From the NCBI RefSeq assembly GCF_018332655.1, contig NZ_BOQL01000078.1, positions 24,049 to 88,048 on the forward strand: DNA of 64,000 nt, read 5' to 3'. The notes under the pieces are model-generated. The model searched no databases. It had not been told where the DNA came from and saw nothing but the letters and a program-made list of their open reading frames with translations. Below, piece after piece: positions 24,791 through 33,803 of the stretch; position 1 is the first letter of the stretch; every line of letters begins with the position of its first letter. Both the position numbers and the translations under genes were made by a program. The DNA comes from Actinoplanes auranticolor (lineage in GTDB: Bacteria; Actinomycetota; Actinomycetes; Mycobacteriales; Micromonosporaceae).

Positions 24791-25839
24791 CGGCCAGGCA
24801 CCGGGACGTGATCGCAGTCGGCGCGTCCGCCGGCGGAGTCGAGTCCCTCCGCGCTCTGGTCGCCGGTCTGCCACCGGACCTCCCGGCCTCGGTCCTCGTG
24901 GTCCTGCACCTGCCCCGCGATGCGCCCAGCGCCCTGCCCTCGATCCTGGACCGCAGCGGCCCGCTGCCCGTGGCCGGGGTCTTCGAAGGTGAGCGCATCC
25001 GGCCCGGCCGCATCTACGTCGCGCCCATCGACCACCACCTGCTGCTGCTCGACGGGCACCTGCGGCTGTCTCACGGCCCGGCCGAGAACGGGCACCGCCC
25101 GGCCATCGACCCCCTGTTCCGCTCCGTCGCCCGCGCCGCCGGCCCGCGCGGCATCGGCGTCGTGCTCTCCGGTTCCCGCGACGACGGCGCGGCCGGCCTC
25201 ACCAGCATCGTGGCGCGCGGCGGCCTGGCCGTGGTGCAGGATCCGGCCGAGGCGCTGTATTCGTCCATGCCGCTCGCCGCCCTCGCCCGGACTGCCACCG
25301 AGCACGTCGCACCCGCCGCCAAGCTCGGCGGCCTCCTCGCGGAGCTGACAGCCATGCCCCTGCCCGACGAGCCACGGCTGCCCGCCGATGAGCTGCTCGA
25401 CAGCGAGGTGGCGATGTCCGACCTGGCCGCGGTCACGACCGACCGGTTCGCCCCGCCGGCCGGCTTCGGCTGTCCTGCCTGCGGCGGCGGGCTGTTCCAG
25501 ATCGACGACGGACCGGTCCCGCGCTACCGGTGCCGGATAGGTCATGCCTGGTCGCCGGAGAGCCTGCTGGACGAGCAGGCCATCGCGCTCGAAGGTGCGC
25601 TGTGGATGGCGCTGCGGGCGCTGGAGGAGAAGTCCGAGCTGAGCCGGCGGATGGCCGCCAACGGAGCCCACCGGCGGGCCGGCACCGGGGCCCGCTTCGA
25701 CAACATCGCCGCCGACGCCGACGCGGCCGGTGCCACGATCCGCCGGCTGATCGCGCGGCTCGGAGCGATGCCGGAACGCGGGCCCGACACGGCGGCACCG
25801 GGCGAACATCCGGACGAGTCGCCCTCCGACGTGCGGTAG
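24787..25839 (+). CDS. CheB-type protein-glutamate methylesterase without receiver domain
   Basis: A 350-residue protein. The catalytic domain has IAVGASAGGVESL with the nucleophile Ser (about residue 13), LVVLHLPRDAPSALP with the active His region, and GVVLSGSRDDGAAGL with the Asp. No N-terminal response-regulator domain. The C-terminal part has a CPACGG and YRCRIGHAW pair that may bind zinc, followed by a helical tail. GTG 24787 overlaps the previous stop. No CheA, CheW or chemoreceptor gene is in the window, so it may serve a non-chemotaxis pathway. Confidence 0.88.
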   Translation: MTARHRDVIAVGASAGGVESLRALVAGLPPDLPASVLVVLHLPRDAPSALPSILDRSGPLPVAGVFEGERIRPGRIYVAPIDHHLLLLDGHLRLSHGPAENGHRPAIDPLFRSVARAAGPRGIGVVLSGSRDDGAAGLTSIVARGGLAVVQDPAEALYSSMPLAALARTATEHVAPAAKLGGLLAELTAMPLPDEPRLPADELLDSEVAMSDLAAVTTDRFAPPAGFGCPACGGGLFQIDDGPVPRYRCRIGHAWSPESLLDEQAIALEGALWMALRALEEKSELSRRMAANGAHRRAGTGARFDNIAADADAAGATIRRLIARLGAMPERGPDTAAPGEHPDESPSDVR

Positions 25840-25872
25840 CGTCGCCGCGCAACCATGTGACGGAAGGCGACC

Positions 25873-27735
25873 ATGATCCCCACCGACCCGGACTTCGAGG
25901 CGCTGCTGGTCCACCTCAAGGAGTCCCGGGGTTTCGACTTCACCGGCTACAAGCGGTCCAGTCTGATGCGCCGGGTGGACCGCCGCATGGCGCAGGTCGG
26001 CATCAGCGGCTACCAGGACTACGCCGACCACCTGCAGGTCCATCCGGACGAGTTCACGGACCTGTTCAACACCATCCTGATCAACGTCACCGGCTTCTTC
26101 CGCGATCCGGAGGCCTGGGAATACCTGCGCGCCGAGATGCTCGAGCCGCTGGTGACGGCCCGGGCGCCGGAAGCGCCGATCCGGATCTGGTCGGCCGGCT
26201 GCGCCTCCGGCGAGGAGGCGTACACGCTGGCGATCGTGCTGGCCGAGACGATCGGCATCGATGCCCTCCGCGAGCGGGTCAAGATCTACGCCACCGACGT
26301 GGACGAGGAGCAGCTCGCCGAGGCCCGGCAGGCGACCTATGGCGAGCAGGCGCTGCAGGCGGTCCCGCCCGAGCTGAGGCCGAAGTACTTCGAACGGGCC
26401 GGCGACCGCTTCACCTTCCGCAAGGACCTGCGGCGCTCGGTCATCTTCGGGCGCAACGACCTGGTCCAGGACGCGCCGATCTCCCGCATCGACCTGCTGG
26501 CCTGCCGCAACACCCTGATGTACTTCAACGCCGAGACGCAGACCAAGATCCTTTCGCGCTTCCACTTCGCCCTCGCCGACGGCGGCATCCTGATGCTGGG
26601 CAAGGCCGAGATGCTGCTCAGCCACGGCAGCATCTTCACCCCGGTGGACCTCAAGCGCCGGATCTTCCGCCGCGTGCCCCGCGCTCTTCACCAGAACGCC
26701 GTCTTCGGCGAGCAGCTGCCGGCCACCGCGAACCATGTTCTCGGTCTCGACCAGCTGCGCATCGAGGCCTTCGCCGCCAGCCCGGTGGCTCAGCTCGGGC
26801 TCACCGCCGACGGCCTGGTGGCACTGGCCAACAACCGGCTGGACCGTCTCTTCGGGGTGTCGTCGCGGGACATCGGCCGGCCGTTCCGCGACCTCGACCT
26901 GTCGTACCGGCCGGTGGAACTGCGCCGCTACACCGAGCAGGCCCAGGTCGAGCGCCGCACGCTGCGGGTCTCCGACGTCGAGTACGTGCGCAACGGCGAG
27001 ATGATCCACCTCGAGGTCCAGATCAGCCCGCTGACGGCGGCCGACGGCAGCCTGCTCGGGGTCAACATCGTCTTCAACGACGTCACCGCGGCGCGGCGCC
27101 TGCAGGACGACCTGGAGCAGGCGCATCAGCAGCTCGAGGCCGCCTACGAGGAGCTGCAGTCCACCAACGAGGAACTGGAGACCACCAACGAGGAGCTCCA
27201 GTCGACGGTCGAGGAGCTGGAGACCACGAACGAGGAGCTGCAGTCCACCAACGAGGAACTGGAGACGATGAACGAGGAGCTCCAGTCCACCAACGAGGAG
27301 CTGCAGAACATCAACGACCAGCTGCGGGTCAGCACCACGCAGCTCGACGACGCGAACGCGTTCCTGGAGACCGTGCTGGCCAGCCTGCGCGCCGGGGTCG
27401 CCGTCGTCGACAGCGAGCTGCGGATCCGGGTGTGGAACCGGCGGGCGGAGGACCTCTGGGGGCTGCGCTCGCACGAGGTGGTCGGCAAGCACTTCCTCAA
27501 TCTGGACATCGGGCTGCCGTTCGAGCAGCTCCGGCCGCTGCTGCGCGGAGTGCTCGGCGCTCAGGGCGTCCCGGCGGAGCTCTCGGTCGAGGCGATCAAC
27601 CGGCGGGGCCGGCCGGTCACCGTACGGGTGGCCGCGACCCCGCTCGCAACCGCGGATGCCGGACCGGACGACCACGGCGCCATCATCGTGATGGAGGCGG
27701 ACGCGATGCTCGGCGTAACGGCCGACACCGTTTGA
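25873..27735 (+). CDS. CheR-type methyltransferase with PAS domains and coiled coil
   Basis: A 620-residue protein. Residues 1-275 form a CheR domain: the N-terminal helical part with YKRSSLMRRVDRRM, NVTGFFRDPEAW, the SAM motif WSAGCASGEEAYTLA, and LLACRNTLMYF. A PAS-like domain follows (about 300-395). A Glu/Asn-rich coiled coil is built of ELQSTNEELETTNEE-type repeats (about 415-480). A second PAS domain ends the protein (about 490-610). CheB-CheR-PAS proteins with this coiled coil are known as fused proteins; here CheB is a separate gene 33 bp upstream. Probably a sensor coupled to the STAS/sigma network; the target is unknown. Confidence 0.9.
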   Translation: MIPTDPDFEALLVHLKESRGFDFTGYKRSSLMRRVDRRMAQVGISGYQDYADHLQVHPDEFTDLFNTILINVTGFFRDPEAWEYLRAEMLEPLVTARAPEAPIRIWSAGCASGEEAYTLAIVLAETIGIDALRERVKIYATDVDEEQLAEARQATYGEQALQAVPPELRPKYFERAGDRFTFRKDLRRSVIFGRNDLVQDAPISRIDLLACRNTLMYFNAETQTKILSRFHFALADGGILMLGKAEMLLSHGSIFTPVDLKRRIFRRVPRALHQNAVFGEQLPATANHVLGLDQLRIEAFAASPVAQLGLTADGLVALANNRLDRLFGVSSRDIGRPFRDLDLSYRPVELRRYTEQAQVERRTLRVSDVEYVRNGEMIHLEVQISPLTAADGSLLGVNIVFNDVTAARRLQDDLEQAHQQLEAAYEELQSTNEELETTNEELQSTVEELETTNEELQSTNEELETMNEELQSTNEELQNINDQLRVSTTQLDDANAFLETVLASLRAGVAVVDSELRIRVWNRRAEDLWGLRSHEVVGKHFLNLDIGLPFEQLRPLLRGVLGAQGVPAELSVEAINRRGRPVTVRVAATPLATADAGPDDHGAIIVMEADAMLGVTADTV

Positions 27736-27754
27736 GACTGGATGCATCGGGTAT
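27730..27754 (+). promoter_or_regulatory. Sigma-B/F-type promoter, perfect consensus
   Basis: GTTT at 27730-27733, 15-nt spacer, GGGTAT at 27749-27754. The predicted start lies about 30 bp upstream of the GTG of the second STAS-ATPase gene. The site overlaps the stop of the CheR-type gene. Confidence 0.72.
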
Positions 27755-27793
27755 CCAGCGTCACCCGGGACCGAAATCGGGAGGTCGGTAGCA

Positions 27794-28522
27794 GTGTCTG
27801 TCGACTGCACCGTGAGCGACGACGGGCGCCGCCTGATCGCGGAGCTGTCCGGCGCCCTCGGCCTCGGCGACGTCGCCGACCTGCGGGTGAAGCTGCTCAA
27901 ATGCCTGGCCGAGCAGCCCGAGGCGCTGCTGATCGACCTGTCCGCCCTGACGCTGACGGACCCGCTGGCCCTGCACGTCTTCGTCGCCGTGCGCCGGCAG
28001 GCCGCCCGCTGGCCCGGCATCCCGTTCCTGCTGTGCGCCGCCGAGCCCTACACCGGCAACCTGCTGCGCGGCGCGGCATACCGGACCGTGCCCCGCTTCC
28101 CCACCCTCCAGGCGGCCCGCGAGCACGCCGGGCTGGAACGGCACACGCTGTCCGTGCTCAGCGACGAGCTGCTGCCGATCTCGGGCGCGGCCCGGCAGGC
28201 CCGCAACGTGGCCACCGACGCGTGCTTGCGCTGGGACCTGCCCGACCTGCTGGCCCCGGCCAGCCTGGTGGCCAGTGAGCTGGTCAGCAACGTGGTCGAT
28301 CACGCGCACACGATGATGACGCTGCGGGTGACCCTGCGGCCGCGGTTCCTGCACATCGCGGTCCGCGACGGCGTCGCAGGCGAGCCGCTCCGGCGGGTCA
28401 ACGAGGGCGCCGCCTCGATGCGGGGGCGGGGGTTGCTGCTCGTGGAGGCCACCGCGCACTCGTGGGGCTGGCTGCCGACCGACAACGGCAAGGTCGTCTG
28501 GGCGTCGCTGCAGGTCAGCTGA
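27794..28522 (+). CDS. Second STAS-like/HATPase fusion, paralogue of the 24-kb gene
   Basis: A 242-residue protein with the same two-part layout. The STAS-like part is residues 1-115 (RLIAELSGALGLGDVADL, ALLIDLSALTLTDPLALHVF). The ATPase part is residues 125-242 (ELVSNVVDHAHTMM as N-box, MRGRGLLLVEATAHSWGW as G-box). GTG 27794 is the start. It stands behind a perfect sigma-B/F-type promoter and converges on the sigma-STAS gene 15 bp away. If it is an anti-sigma factor for that sigma, the promoter gives negative feedback; this is inference. Confidence 0.85.
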   Translation: MSVDCTVSDDGRRLIAELSGALGLGDVADLRVKLLKCLAEQPEALLIDLSALTLTDPLALHVFVAVRRQAARWPGIPFLLCAAEPYTGNLLRGAAYRTVPRFPTLQAAREHAGLERHTLSVLSDELLPISGAARQARNVATDACLRWDLPDLLAPASLVASELVSNVVDHAHTMMTLRVTLRPRFLHIAVRDGVAGEPLRRVNEGAASMRGRGLLLVEATAHSWGWLPTDNGKVVWASLQVS

Positions 28523-28537
28523 CGCCCCGCGCCCGAT

Positions 28538-29683
28538 TCAGTGGCGGTCGGTGGCGAGCAGGTTGTGCAGGCCGGAGACGGCGAGGATGCGCGACACGTA
28601 GGGCTGGGCGCCGGTCAAGGACAGCGGGACCTCGGCCACCGCGGCCGCGGATGCGGCGTCGACCAGGGCCGCCACGCCGGCGGCGTCCACGAGGGGCACG
28701 GCGGTCAGGTCGACCACCAGCCGGTCGGCGCCGACGGTGGCGACGGCGTGGCGCAGGCCCGTCCGCAGCCGGCCGGCCGTGTCGCGGTCGACCTCGCCGC
28801 GGATCCGCATTGCCAGGACACCGTCCTCGCGGGTGACGGTGATCTGCATGCCGTGGCCGTCGGACGGCGCGCTCGCCCCTTCCCAGCGGGGCAGCGTGTC
28901 GCTGAGCATGGCCTCGCGCAGCCAGCCCAGCGCCCGGCTGAGCAGCCGCGACACGTGCATCTGCGAGATGCCCAGCTCGGCCGCGATCTCCGCCTGGGTG
29001 CGGTTGCCGTAGAAGCGCATCGCCAGCATCTGGCGCTCGCGGGCCGGAAGCCGCAACAGCAGCCCGGCCACGGTGATCTTGTCGTCGACCGCCTCCAGCT
29101 CGGCGTCCATCCCGCCGATCAGGTCACCGAACTCCGCCGCGCCGTCCACCCCGGCCGGCGCGTTCAGCGAGGCCGGCGAATAGCCGGCGGAGGACTCCAG
29201 CGCGTCCAGCACCGCGGACTCCGACAACCGCAGGTGTGCGGCGAGCTCAGCCGGAGTGGGCCGGCGGGACAGCTCGGTGGTCAGCACCATCGTGGCGTGC
29301 CCGACCTCCAGGCTCAGGTCCTGGACCCGGCGGGGCACGTGCACACCCCAGGTCCGGTCACGGAAGTGCCGCTTGATCTCACCGGAGATCGTGATGACCG
29401 CGTACGCCGTGAAGGAGCCCCGCTGCGGGTCGTACCGGTCGACGGCCTTGATCAGGCCGAGCCGCGCCACCTGCTCGAGGTCTTCGAGAGCCTCGCCGCG
29501 GCCGCGGTAGCGGCGGGCCATCCGGCCGGCGAACGGCAGGCAGAGCGCGACGAACTCCTCCCGCAACTGCTCGCGGGTGGCGGCGTCGGCCGACTCGAGA
29601 CGCTCCGCATAGCCGGTGGCGGCCAGATCCAGGTCTTCGAGCACGCGCTCACCGGACAGCTGCACGTAGTCAGGCGAAGACAT
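28538..29683 (-). CDS. Sigma-B/F/G-family sigma factor fused to C-terminal STAS domain
   Basis: A 381-residue fusion. Residues about 30-265 are a sigma-70 factor of the SigB/F type: region 2 with FAGRMARRYRGRGEALEDLEQVARLGLIKAVDRYDPQRGSF split across 2.1-2.3, EIKRHFRDRTWGVHVPRR at region 2.4-3.0, and region 4 with QTQAEIA-like TQAEIAAELGISQMHVSRLLSRAL. Residues about 280-381 are a STAS anti-sigma-antagonist domain (MRIRGEVDRDTAGRL, LVVDLTAVPLVDAAGVAALVDA). The usual phospho-acceptor Ser of D-(S/T) is Asp-Ala here, so it may be unphosphorylatable. ATG 29683 has AGGAGG upstream (AGGAGG, 4-nt spacer). Confidence 0.92.
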   Translation of the reverse strand: MSSPDYVQLSGERVLEDLDLAATGYAERLESADAATREQLREEFVALCLPFAGRMARRYRGRGEALEDLEQVARLGLIKAVDRYDPQRGSFTAYAVITISGEIKRHFRDRTWGVHVPRRVQDLSLEVGHATMVLTTELSRRPTPAELAAHLRLSESAVLDALESSAGYSPASLNAPAGVDGAAEFGDLIGGMDAELEAVDDKITVAGLLLRLPARERQMLAMRFYGNRTQAEIAAELGISQMHVSRLLSRALGWLREAMLSDTLPRWEGASAPSDGHGMQITVTREDGVLAMRIRGEVDRDTAGRLRTGLRHAVATVGADRLVVDLTAVPLVDAAGVAALVDAASAAAVAEVPLSLTGAQPYVSRILAVSGLHNLLATDRH

Positions 29684-29901
29684 GCATCCTCCTAGATCAC
29701 GCATCACTGGGCGATCTCGACACGCGAAACGCTGATTGTGACCCCGGGCGCGCGAAGGCCCGATGCCGGTCCGAGCCGATCATGAGACCCCCAGGACCGA
29801 CTCCTCCGGCCACGGTACTGCCCGACCCGATTCATGCCGAAACACAATCCACCGATAGGAGTTGCTGATTGTCCACCCGATCATGCCCAGGTCGTCCGTG
29901 A
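29684..29901. other. Intergenic region without recognisable gene
   Basis: This lies between the sigma-STAS start and the stop of the disordered protein gene. I see no sigma-B/F-type promoter in the orientation that would autoregulate the sigma gene. Confidence 0.4.
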
Positions 29902-32361
29902 TCAGCCGTTGTGGTGTCCCCCGGGCTGGTCCGCGGCCGGATCGGGCCGGGCGGGCGCGTCCGGGCGGCGCGGGAGGCCACTCGGCGCGTCCTCGGGCGC
30001 CGCGCTCGCCGGAGCCTCGGCCGCCGCGGCGGGCCAGGCGGCCGGAGCCTGCGGAGCGGCACCCCGCGCGGGCAGTCCCGAGGGTGTGTCAGGGGGTGCG
30101 GGAGGGCGGTTGAGCTGCCCCATCTGCGGGGGCTCCAGGGGTGGGCGGGTGGTGCGGGCGGCCGGTTCCGGGCGGCTCAGGCCCGACGGGCTGCCGGGCT
30201 GGGGGGTGGCTTCCTGGGCGCTCGGGTGCGGTGGCTGGGTCGGCGCGGCGCCCAGCGGGGCCGGGCCGGCGGTCTGGGCCGGCGCCGGTCCCTGGGGCGT
30301 GGATCGATGCGGCTGCGGAGCTCCGGGGGCCTGAGGGCCGTTCGCCTGATCCCGGGGGGCGGCGGGCGGCTGGGCGGGGGTCGCCGTCGGGGCTGCGGGG
30401 TCGAAGGGGCGGTTGAGCTGGCCCATCTGCGGGGGTTCCAGTGGGGGGCGGTTGGACTGGCGGGGCTGGGCTGCGGGGTAGGACGGCCTGGCCGGGGCGG
30501 CTGGCTGGCCGCTCGGCGGATGGGGGCCGGACTGCTGGTCGCCGGGCCGGGCCGGGCCCGGCTGCTGGACCCCGAGCCCGCCCAGACCCGGCTGCTGGAC
30601 GCCCGGCCCGCCTGGACCGGACTGCTGGCCACTTGACCCGCCCGGGCCCGGCTGCTGGACACCCGGCCCGCCTGGACCGGACTGCTGGCCGCTCGGTGGG
30701 ACCGTGCCGGGCTGGTGGGCAGCCGGCGCGCTCAGGCCGGGCTGCTGGTTGGTCGGCTGGGTCTGGCCTGCCGGCGGGGCTCCCCACTGCTGGCCCGGCC
30801 CGGCCGGGTGGGGCTGCTGGGCGACGGCGGGGTTGGCCGGTTGGTGCGGACCGCCGGGCTCATTGAGGCTGCCCTGGAGAGGAGTTCCTACCGGGGCGCT
30901 CTGCTGGCCGGCGGCCGGGTTGGCTGGGCCGTCCGACGAGGCGGCGGGCCGGGTGCGGTCGTCGTCGCGGGTGAAAGGCGATGAGGTGCTGGTGGCGGGG
31001 TTGTGGTGCGGGGCGGGGTGGTTGGTCGGGCCGGGCTGGGGTGCCTCGGTGGGGCGGCCGGTCTGGTTCTGGTGCGAGGAGGCGTCCAGGTCTCCGCTCC
31101 ATCCCGCGGCGGGCTGGGGGGTCGAGTCCGGCCGCGGGGAGCTGCTGGTGCCGGGCTGGTGCCGGGCCGTGCCGTTGGCGTTGCTCGGCGGGGTGGCCGG
31201 ATCGGGCGTGCGGGCCGACGAAGTGAAGCGGGGTGCGTCCAGTGGGCGGTTCTGCTGGACGAACAGCGGTGGCCCCAGCAGCAGAGGGTCCACGTCCGGG
31301 GCCGCGCGGGCCGGCTCGGGTGTCTGGCCGGCCGCAGCGGGTCGTGCGGGGCCGGCCTGTCCGGCATCTTGCTCGGCGGGCGTGGAGAGGCCGCCTTCCG
31401 TGCGCCTCATCCCCGGCTGGTTCACGTCCGGGCGGCCTGCTGGTGGAAGGCCGGCAGGGAGCTGCCCCGCGTCCTGGGAGTTCTCGCTCAGCCGGGCGGC
31501 ATCCGGAACACCAGCGTCCGGGCCGCTCAGGTCGGGACCGCCTGCGTCCGGGCCACCCGCGTCCGGGCGACCGGGCGTGAGGCCGCCGGGATCGGCATCG
31601 CGGTCGAGCGACGGTCGAGCAGCTTGCGCATGGCTGAAGAAGGACTGCGCGGATGAAGCTTGGCCGAACGGTGCTCGACCAGCAGACGGTTGACCCGCGG
31701 AAGGGTCCGTCGAGAAGGACTGCGTCTGCGAGAGATCAGCTGAGGGCTCGGCCGGCGAAGGCGGGCCGAACGCTTCCGGCCCGGGTGGGACAAGTCCGGG
31801 CGGCGTCATACCGGGCGAGTCCGGTCCGGATGGCGGCGGCGTCGGCGTGACCGGTCCGGCACCAGGCGAGCGGGGCTCCACCGGACCCGGCGTAGCGGAG
31901 GCCGACGCGACGCCGATCGCCGGGCCCATCGCGGGACCGCCCGGCTGCGGGCTCATCGGCTCGCGCGGCACGTCGAACACCGGCGGCGTCACCGGCTGGG
32001 GGCCTGAGCGGTGAGCCGGCTCCGGAAGCGGCTCCGTCGGCGCGGTGAAGGCCATCGGCGGGTGCGCCACCCCGACCGCGGGGGCCGGCTGCTCGGCGTC
32101 CCCCCTCAAACCCAGCGGTGATGCTCCTCGGCCCTGCTCTCGTGCCGCTTCCACCAGGCCGGACGATTCCGCGAGGCCCGCCGCCGCCACGACCTCCGCG
32201 GCGGCGCGGCCGGCCGTGCAGGGCAGGGGTTCGCCGCAGACCGGGCAGACGGTCATGCCCTCGTGGGGGCCCAGGCCGCCCGCGTGGGTCTGCACCATCT
32301 CCCACGCCGTCCGCGCGAGCACACTGTCTGGATTCACGTACTTCATGCCGATCAGCGCCAT
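29902..32361 (-). CDS. Large Pro/Gln/Gly-rich disordered protein with N-terminal Cys motif
   Basis: An 819-residue protein I cannot assign. Residues 1-60 look folded: MALIGMKYVNPDSVLARTAW, a helix, then CPVCGEPLPC, a single possible zinc-knuckle half-site. The remaining 750 residues are low-complexity Pro/Gly/Gln/Ala/Ser. They include a block of GPGGxGxQQ-type repeats (about 550-610) and two copies of LEPPQMGQLNRP in the last 200 residues. No signal peptide or membrane segment. ATG 32361 begins the Cys-containing part. Long open frames on the other strand also exist. The Cys motif and repeated LEPPQMGQLNRP favour the minus strand. Confidence 0.72.
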   Translation of the reverse strand: MALIGMKYVNPDSVLARTAWEMVQTHAGGLGPHEGMTVCPVCGEPLPCTAGRAAAEVVAAAGLAESSGLVEAAREQGRGASPLGLRGDAEQPAPAVGVAHPPMAFTAPTEPLPEPAHRSGPQPVTPPVFDVPREPMSPQPGGPAMGPAIGVASASATPGPVEPRSPGAGPVTPTPPPSGPDSPGMTPPGLVPPGPEAFGPPSPAEPSADLSQTQSFSTDPSAGQPSAGRAPFGQASSAQSFFSHAQAARPSLDRDADPGGLTPGRPDAGGPDAGGPDLSGPDAGVPDAARLSENSQDAGQLPAGLPPAGRPDVNQPGMRRTEGGLSTPAEQDAGQAGPARPAAAGQTPEPARAAPDVDPLLLGPPLFVQQNRPLDAPRFTSSARTPDPATPPSNANGTARHQPGTSSSPRPDSTPQPAAGWSGDLDASSHQNQTGRPTEAPQPGPTNHPAPHHNPATSTSSPFTRDDDRTRPAASSDGPANPAAGQQSAPVGTPLQGSLNEPGGPHQPANPAVAQQPHPAGPGQQWGAPPAGQTQPTNQQPGLSAPAAHQPGTVPPSGQQSGPGGPGVQQPGPGGSSGQQSGPGGPGVQQPGLGGLGVQQPGPARPGDQQSGPHPPSGQPAAPARPSYPAAQPRQSNRPPLEPPQMGQLNRPFDPAAPTATPAQPPAAPRDQANGPQAPGAPQPHRSTPQGPAPAQTAGPAPLGAAPTQPPHPSAQEATPQPGSPSGLSRPEPAARTTRPPLEPPQMGQLNRPPAPPDTPSGLPARGAAPQAPAAWPAAAAEAPASAAPEDAPSGLPRRPDAPARPDPAADQPGGHHNG

Positions 32362-32509
32362 GCCGTCCCACCCCCGTGATTCGCCCGCGACAGGCGTTCG
32401 GTTCCAAGTTCACCGTGTCCTGGACCGCGCCGTGACCGTTTCGGCCAATCGGTAGACGGACGGCGGACACCCCCGTGGCGTGCGGTGTTTCGTGGCGGCG
32501 CCGCCGGGC

Positions 32510-32776
32510 ATGTCCACCGCCATGAGCGGATCGGTGGACGATGGCGGCGCGACCGTGATCCCGTACGAGGACGGGCCCCTGCTGCTGCGGGGCAATTTCA
32601 CGCTCCGCACCCCCGACGGCGACGTCATCGATCCCGGCCGGGGCACCGTCGCGCTCTGCCGTTGCGGCAAGTCCGCGATCAAGCCGTTCTGCGACGGCAC
32701 GCACAAGGCCATCGGCTTCCGGGCCGGCGTGGGCCGCGAGAGCGCCGCCCCCCGCAGCACCGCCGACGACGCCTGA
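32510..32776 (+). CDS. CDGSH iron-sulfur domain protein
   Basis: A small protein (88 residues from ATG 32510; ATG 32522 is also possible) with one CDGSH-type motif, CRCGKSAIKPFCDGTH, giving the three Cys and one His that hold a [2Fe-2S] cluster. These proteins act in redox or iron-sulfur handling. The stop is 33 bp from the end of the convergent iron redox enzyme gene. No clear ribosome-binding site decides the start. Confidence 0.88.
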   Translation: MSTAMSGSVDDGGATVIPYEDGPLLLRGNFTLRTPDGDVIDPGRGTVALCRCGKSAIKPFCDGTHKAIGFRAGVGRESAAPRSTADDA

Positions 32777-32809
32777 CCGCTCACGCCCTCGGGAGCGGCC
32801 GGCGCCGGG

Positions 32810-33769
32810 TCATCCGCGCAGGGAGGTCTCCCCCGCCGACCAGCGGCCGAGGACGTACTCCGCCCACTTCTCCTCCAGCATGAGCACGCACCGGGCCCCG
32901 AAGAGCACGTCGCCCGCCGACTCCGGCTCGGCCTTGCAGAACGAGCCGCACATGTCGTACGCGGCGATCTGCTCGTGCACCGCGTCGGCCTCCACGTGCT
33001 CGTCGTAGAAACGGGTCCCGTCCGCGTCGCCGCCCAGCCGGCGCAGGCCGTTGCCGTACGCGCGGTTCGGGCCGGTCGAGGTCATCTCGTACGCGGCCAG
33101 GTGGCCCAGCAGCGCCCCGCGCCACCGGCGGTGCAGGCCGAACAGCGACATGAGGTTGTTGTTGGCCAGGGTCACCGCCGGGACCACGTCGACGTAGGCC
33201 CCGTACTCGGTGTCCAGGCCGAGCGCGGTCATCGTGCTGCGGAACATCTCCTGGTGCATGCGGTCGGCGACGCCGCCGCCGTACTCGTCGATCTGGATCT
33301 CGATGAGCGCGGCCTTGGCCTTGCCGCCCAGCCGGGGGATCGCGAAGGTGTGCGGGTCGGCCTCTCGCAGGTGGTAGATCGAGCGGTGCGTGGCGAACTC
33401 CTTGAACTGCTCCAGGGTCGCCCGGCCGCGCAGGTAGCCCGACAGCGACGGGCCACTGTTGTCGGAGGTCAGGGCGATGAGCGTGCGGGGCACGTCGTCG
33501 GCGGGCGCCGGGTCGCCGACGAGCTCGCGCAGGTCGGCCTCGAAGCGGGCCTCCAGGCGCGCGCGCAGCGCCAGCAGCCCGGGATGCCATTCCCACTGGT
33601 CGTCGACGCCGTCCCAGCCGCGGTAGTGCAGCTCGTAGAGCACGAACAGCGTCAGGTGCAGGTCCTCGTGGCTGACGTCGCCCGGGTCGAGCGTGAAGTC
33701 GTACGGCGAGCGCGCGAGGGCGTCGATGACAGCGGCCGAGAGCGGTCCGCGGGCAGAGGGCATCTTCAT
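32810..33769 (-). CDS. Iron-containing redox enzyme (heme-oxygenase-like fold)
   Basis: A 319-residue helical protein of the iron-containing redox enzyme family, related in fold to heme oxygenase/TenA and diiron HDO enzymes. Candidate ligands lie in ELHYRGWDG (about 47-55), LIEIQIDEYGGG (about 172-183), RMHQEMFRSTM (about 187-197) and FYDEHVEADAVHEQIA (about 264-279), which give the usual Glu/His pairs. ATG 33769 is followed two codons later by another ATG. A sigma-B/F-type promoter lies 35 bp upstream. Convergent with the CDGSH gene; both iron proteins may act together. Confidence 0.85.
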   Translation of the reverse strand: MKMPSARGPLSAAVIDALARSPYDFTLDPGDVSHEDLHLTLFVLYELHYRGWDGVDDQWEWHPGLLALRARLEARFEADLRELVGDPAPADDVPRTLIALTSDNSGPSLSGYLRGRATLEQFKEFATHRSIYHLREADPHTFAIPRLGGKAKAALIEIQIDEYGGGVADRMHQEMFRSTMTALGLDTEYGAYVDVVPAVTLANNNLMSLFGLHRRWRGALLGHLAAYEMTSTGPNRAYGNGLRRLGGDADGTRFYDEHVEADAVHEQIAAYDMCGSFCKAEPESAGDVLFGARCVLMLEEKWAEYVLGRWSAGETSLRG

Positions 33770-33803
33770 GCAGCACGTCCTAATGGGCAAGCGGGATTGA
33801 GGG

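Noticed and set aside
22310..28020. Two overlapping minus-strand open frames of more than 850 codons
   Set aside because: They oppose well-supported plus-strand genes (GpgS, glycosyltransferase, CheB, CheR, STAS-ATPases). Open only because of high GC3.
30704..31693. Plus-strand frame opposite the disordered protein
   Set aside because: Trp/Gly/Arg-rich without domain. The minus strand has the Cys motif and repeated LEPPQMGQLNRP.
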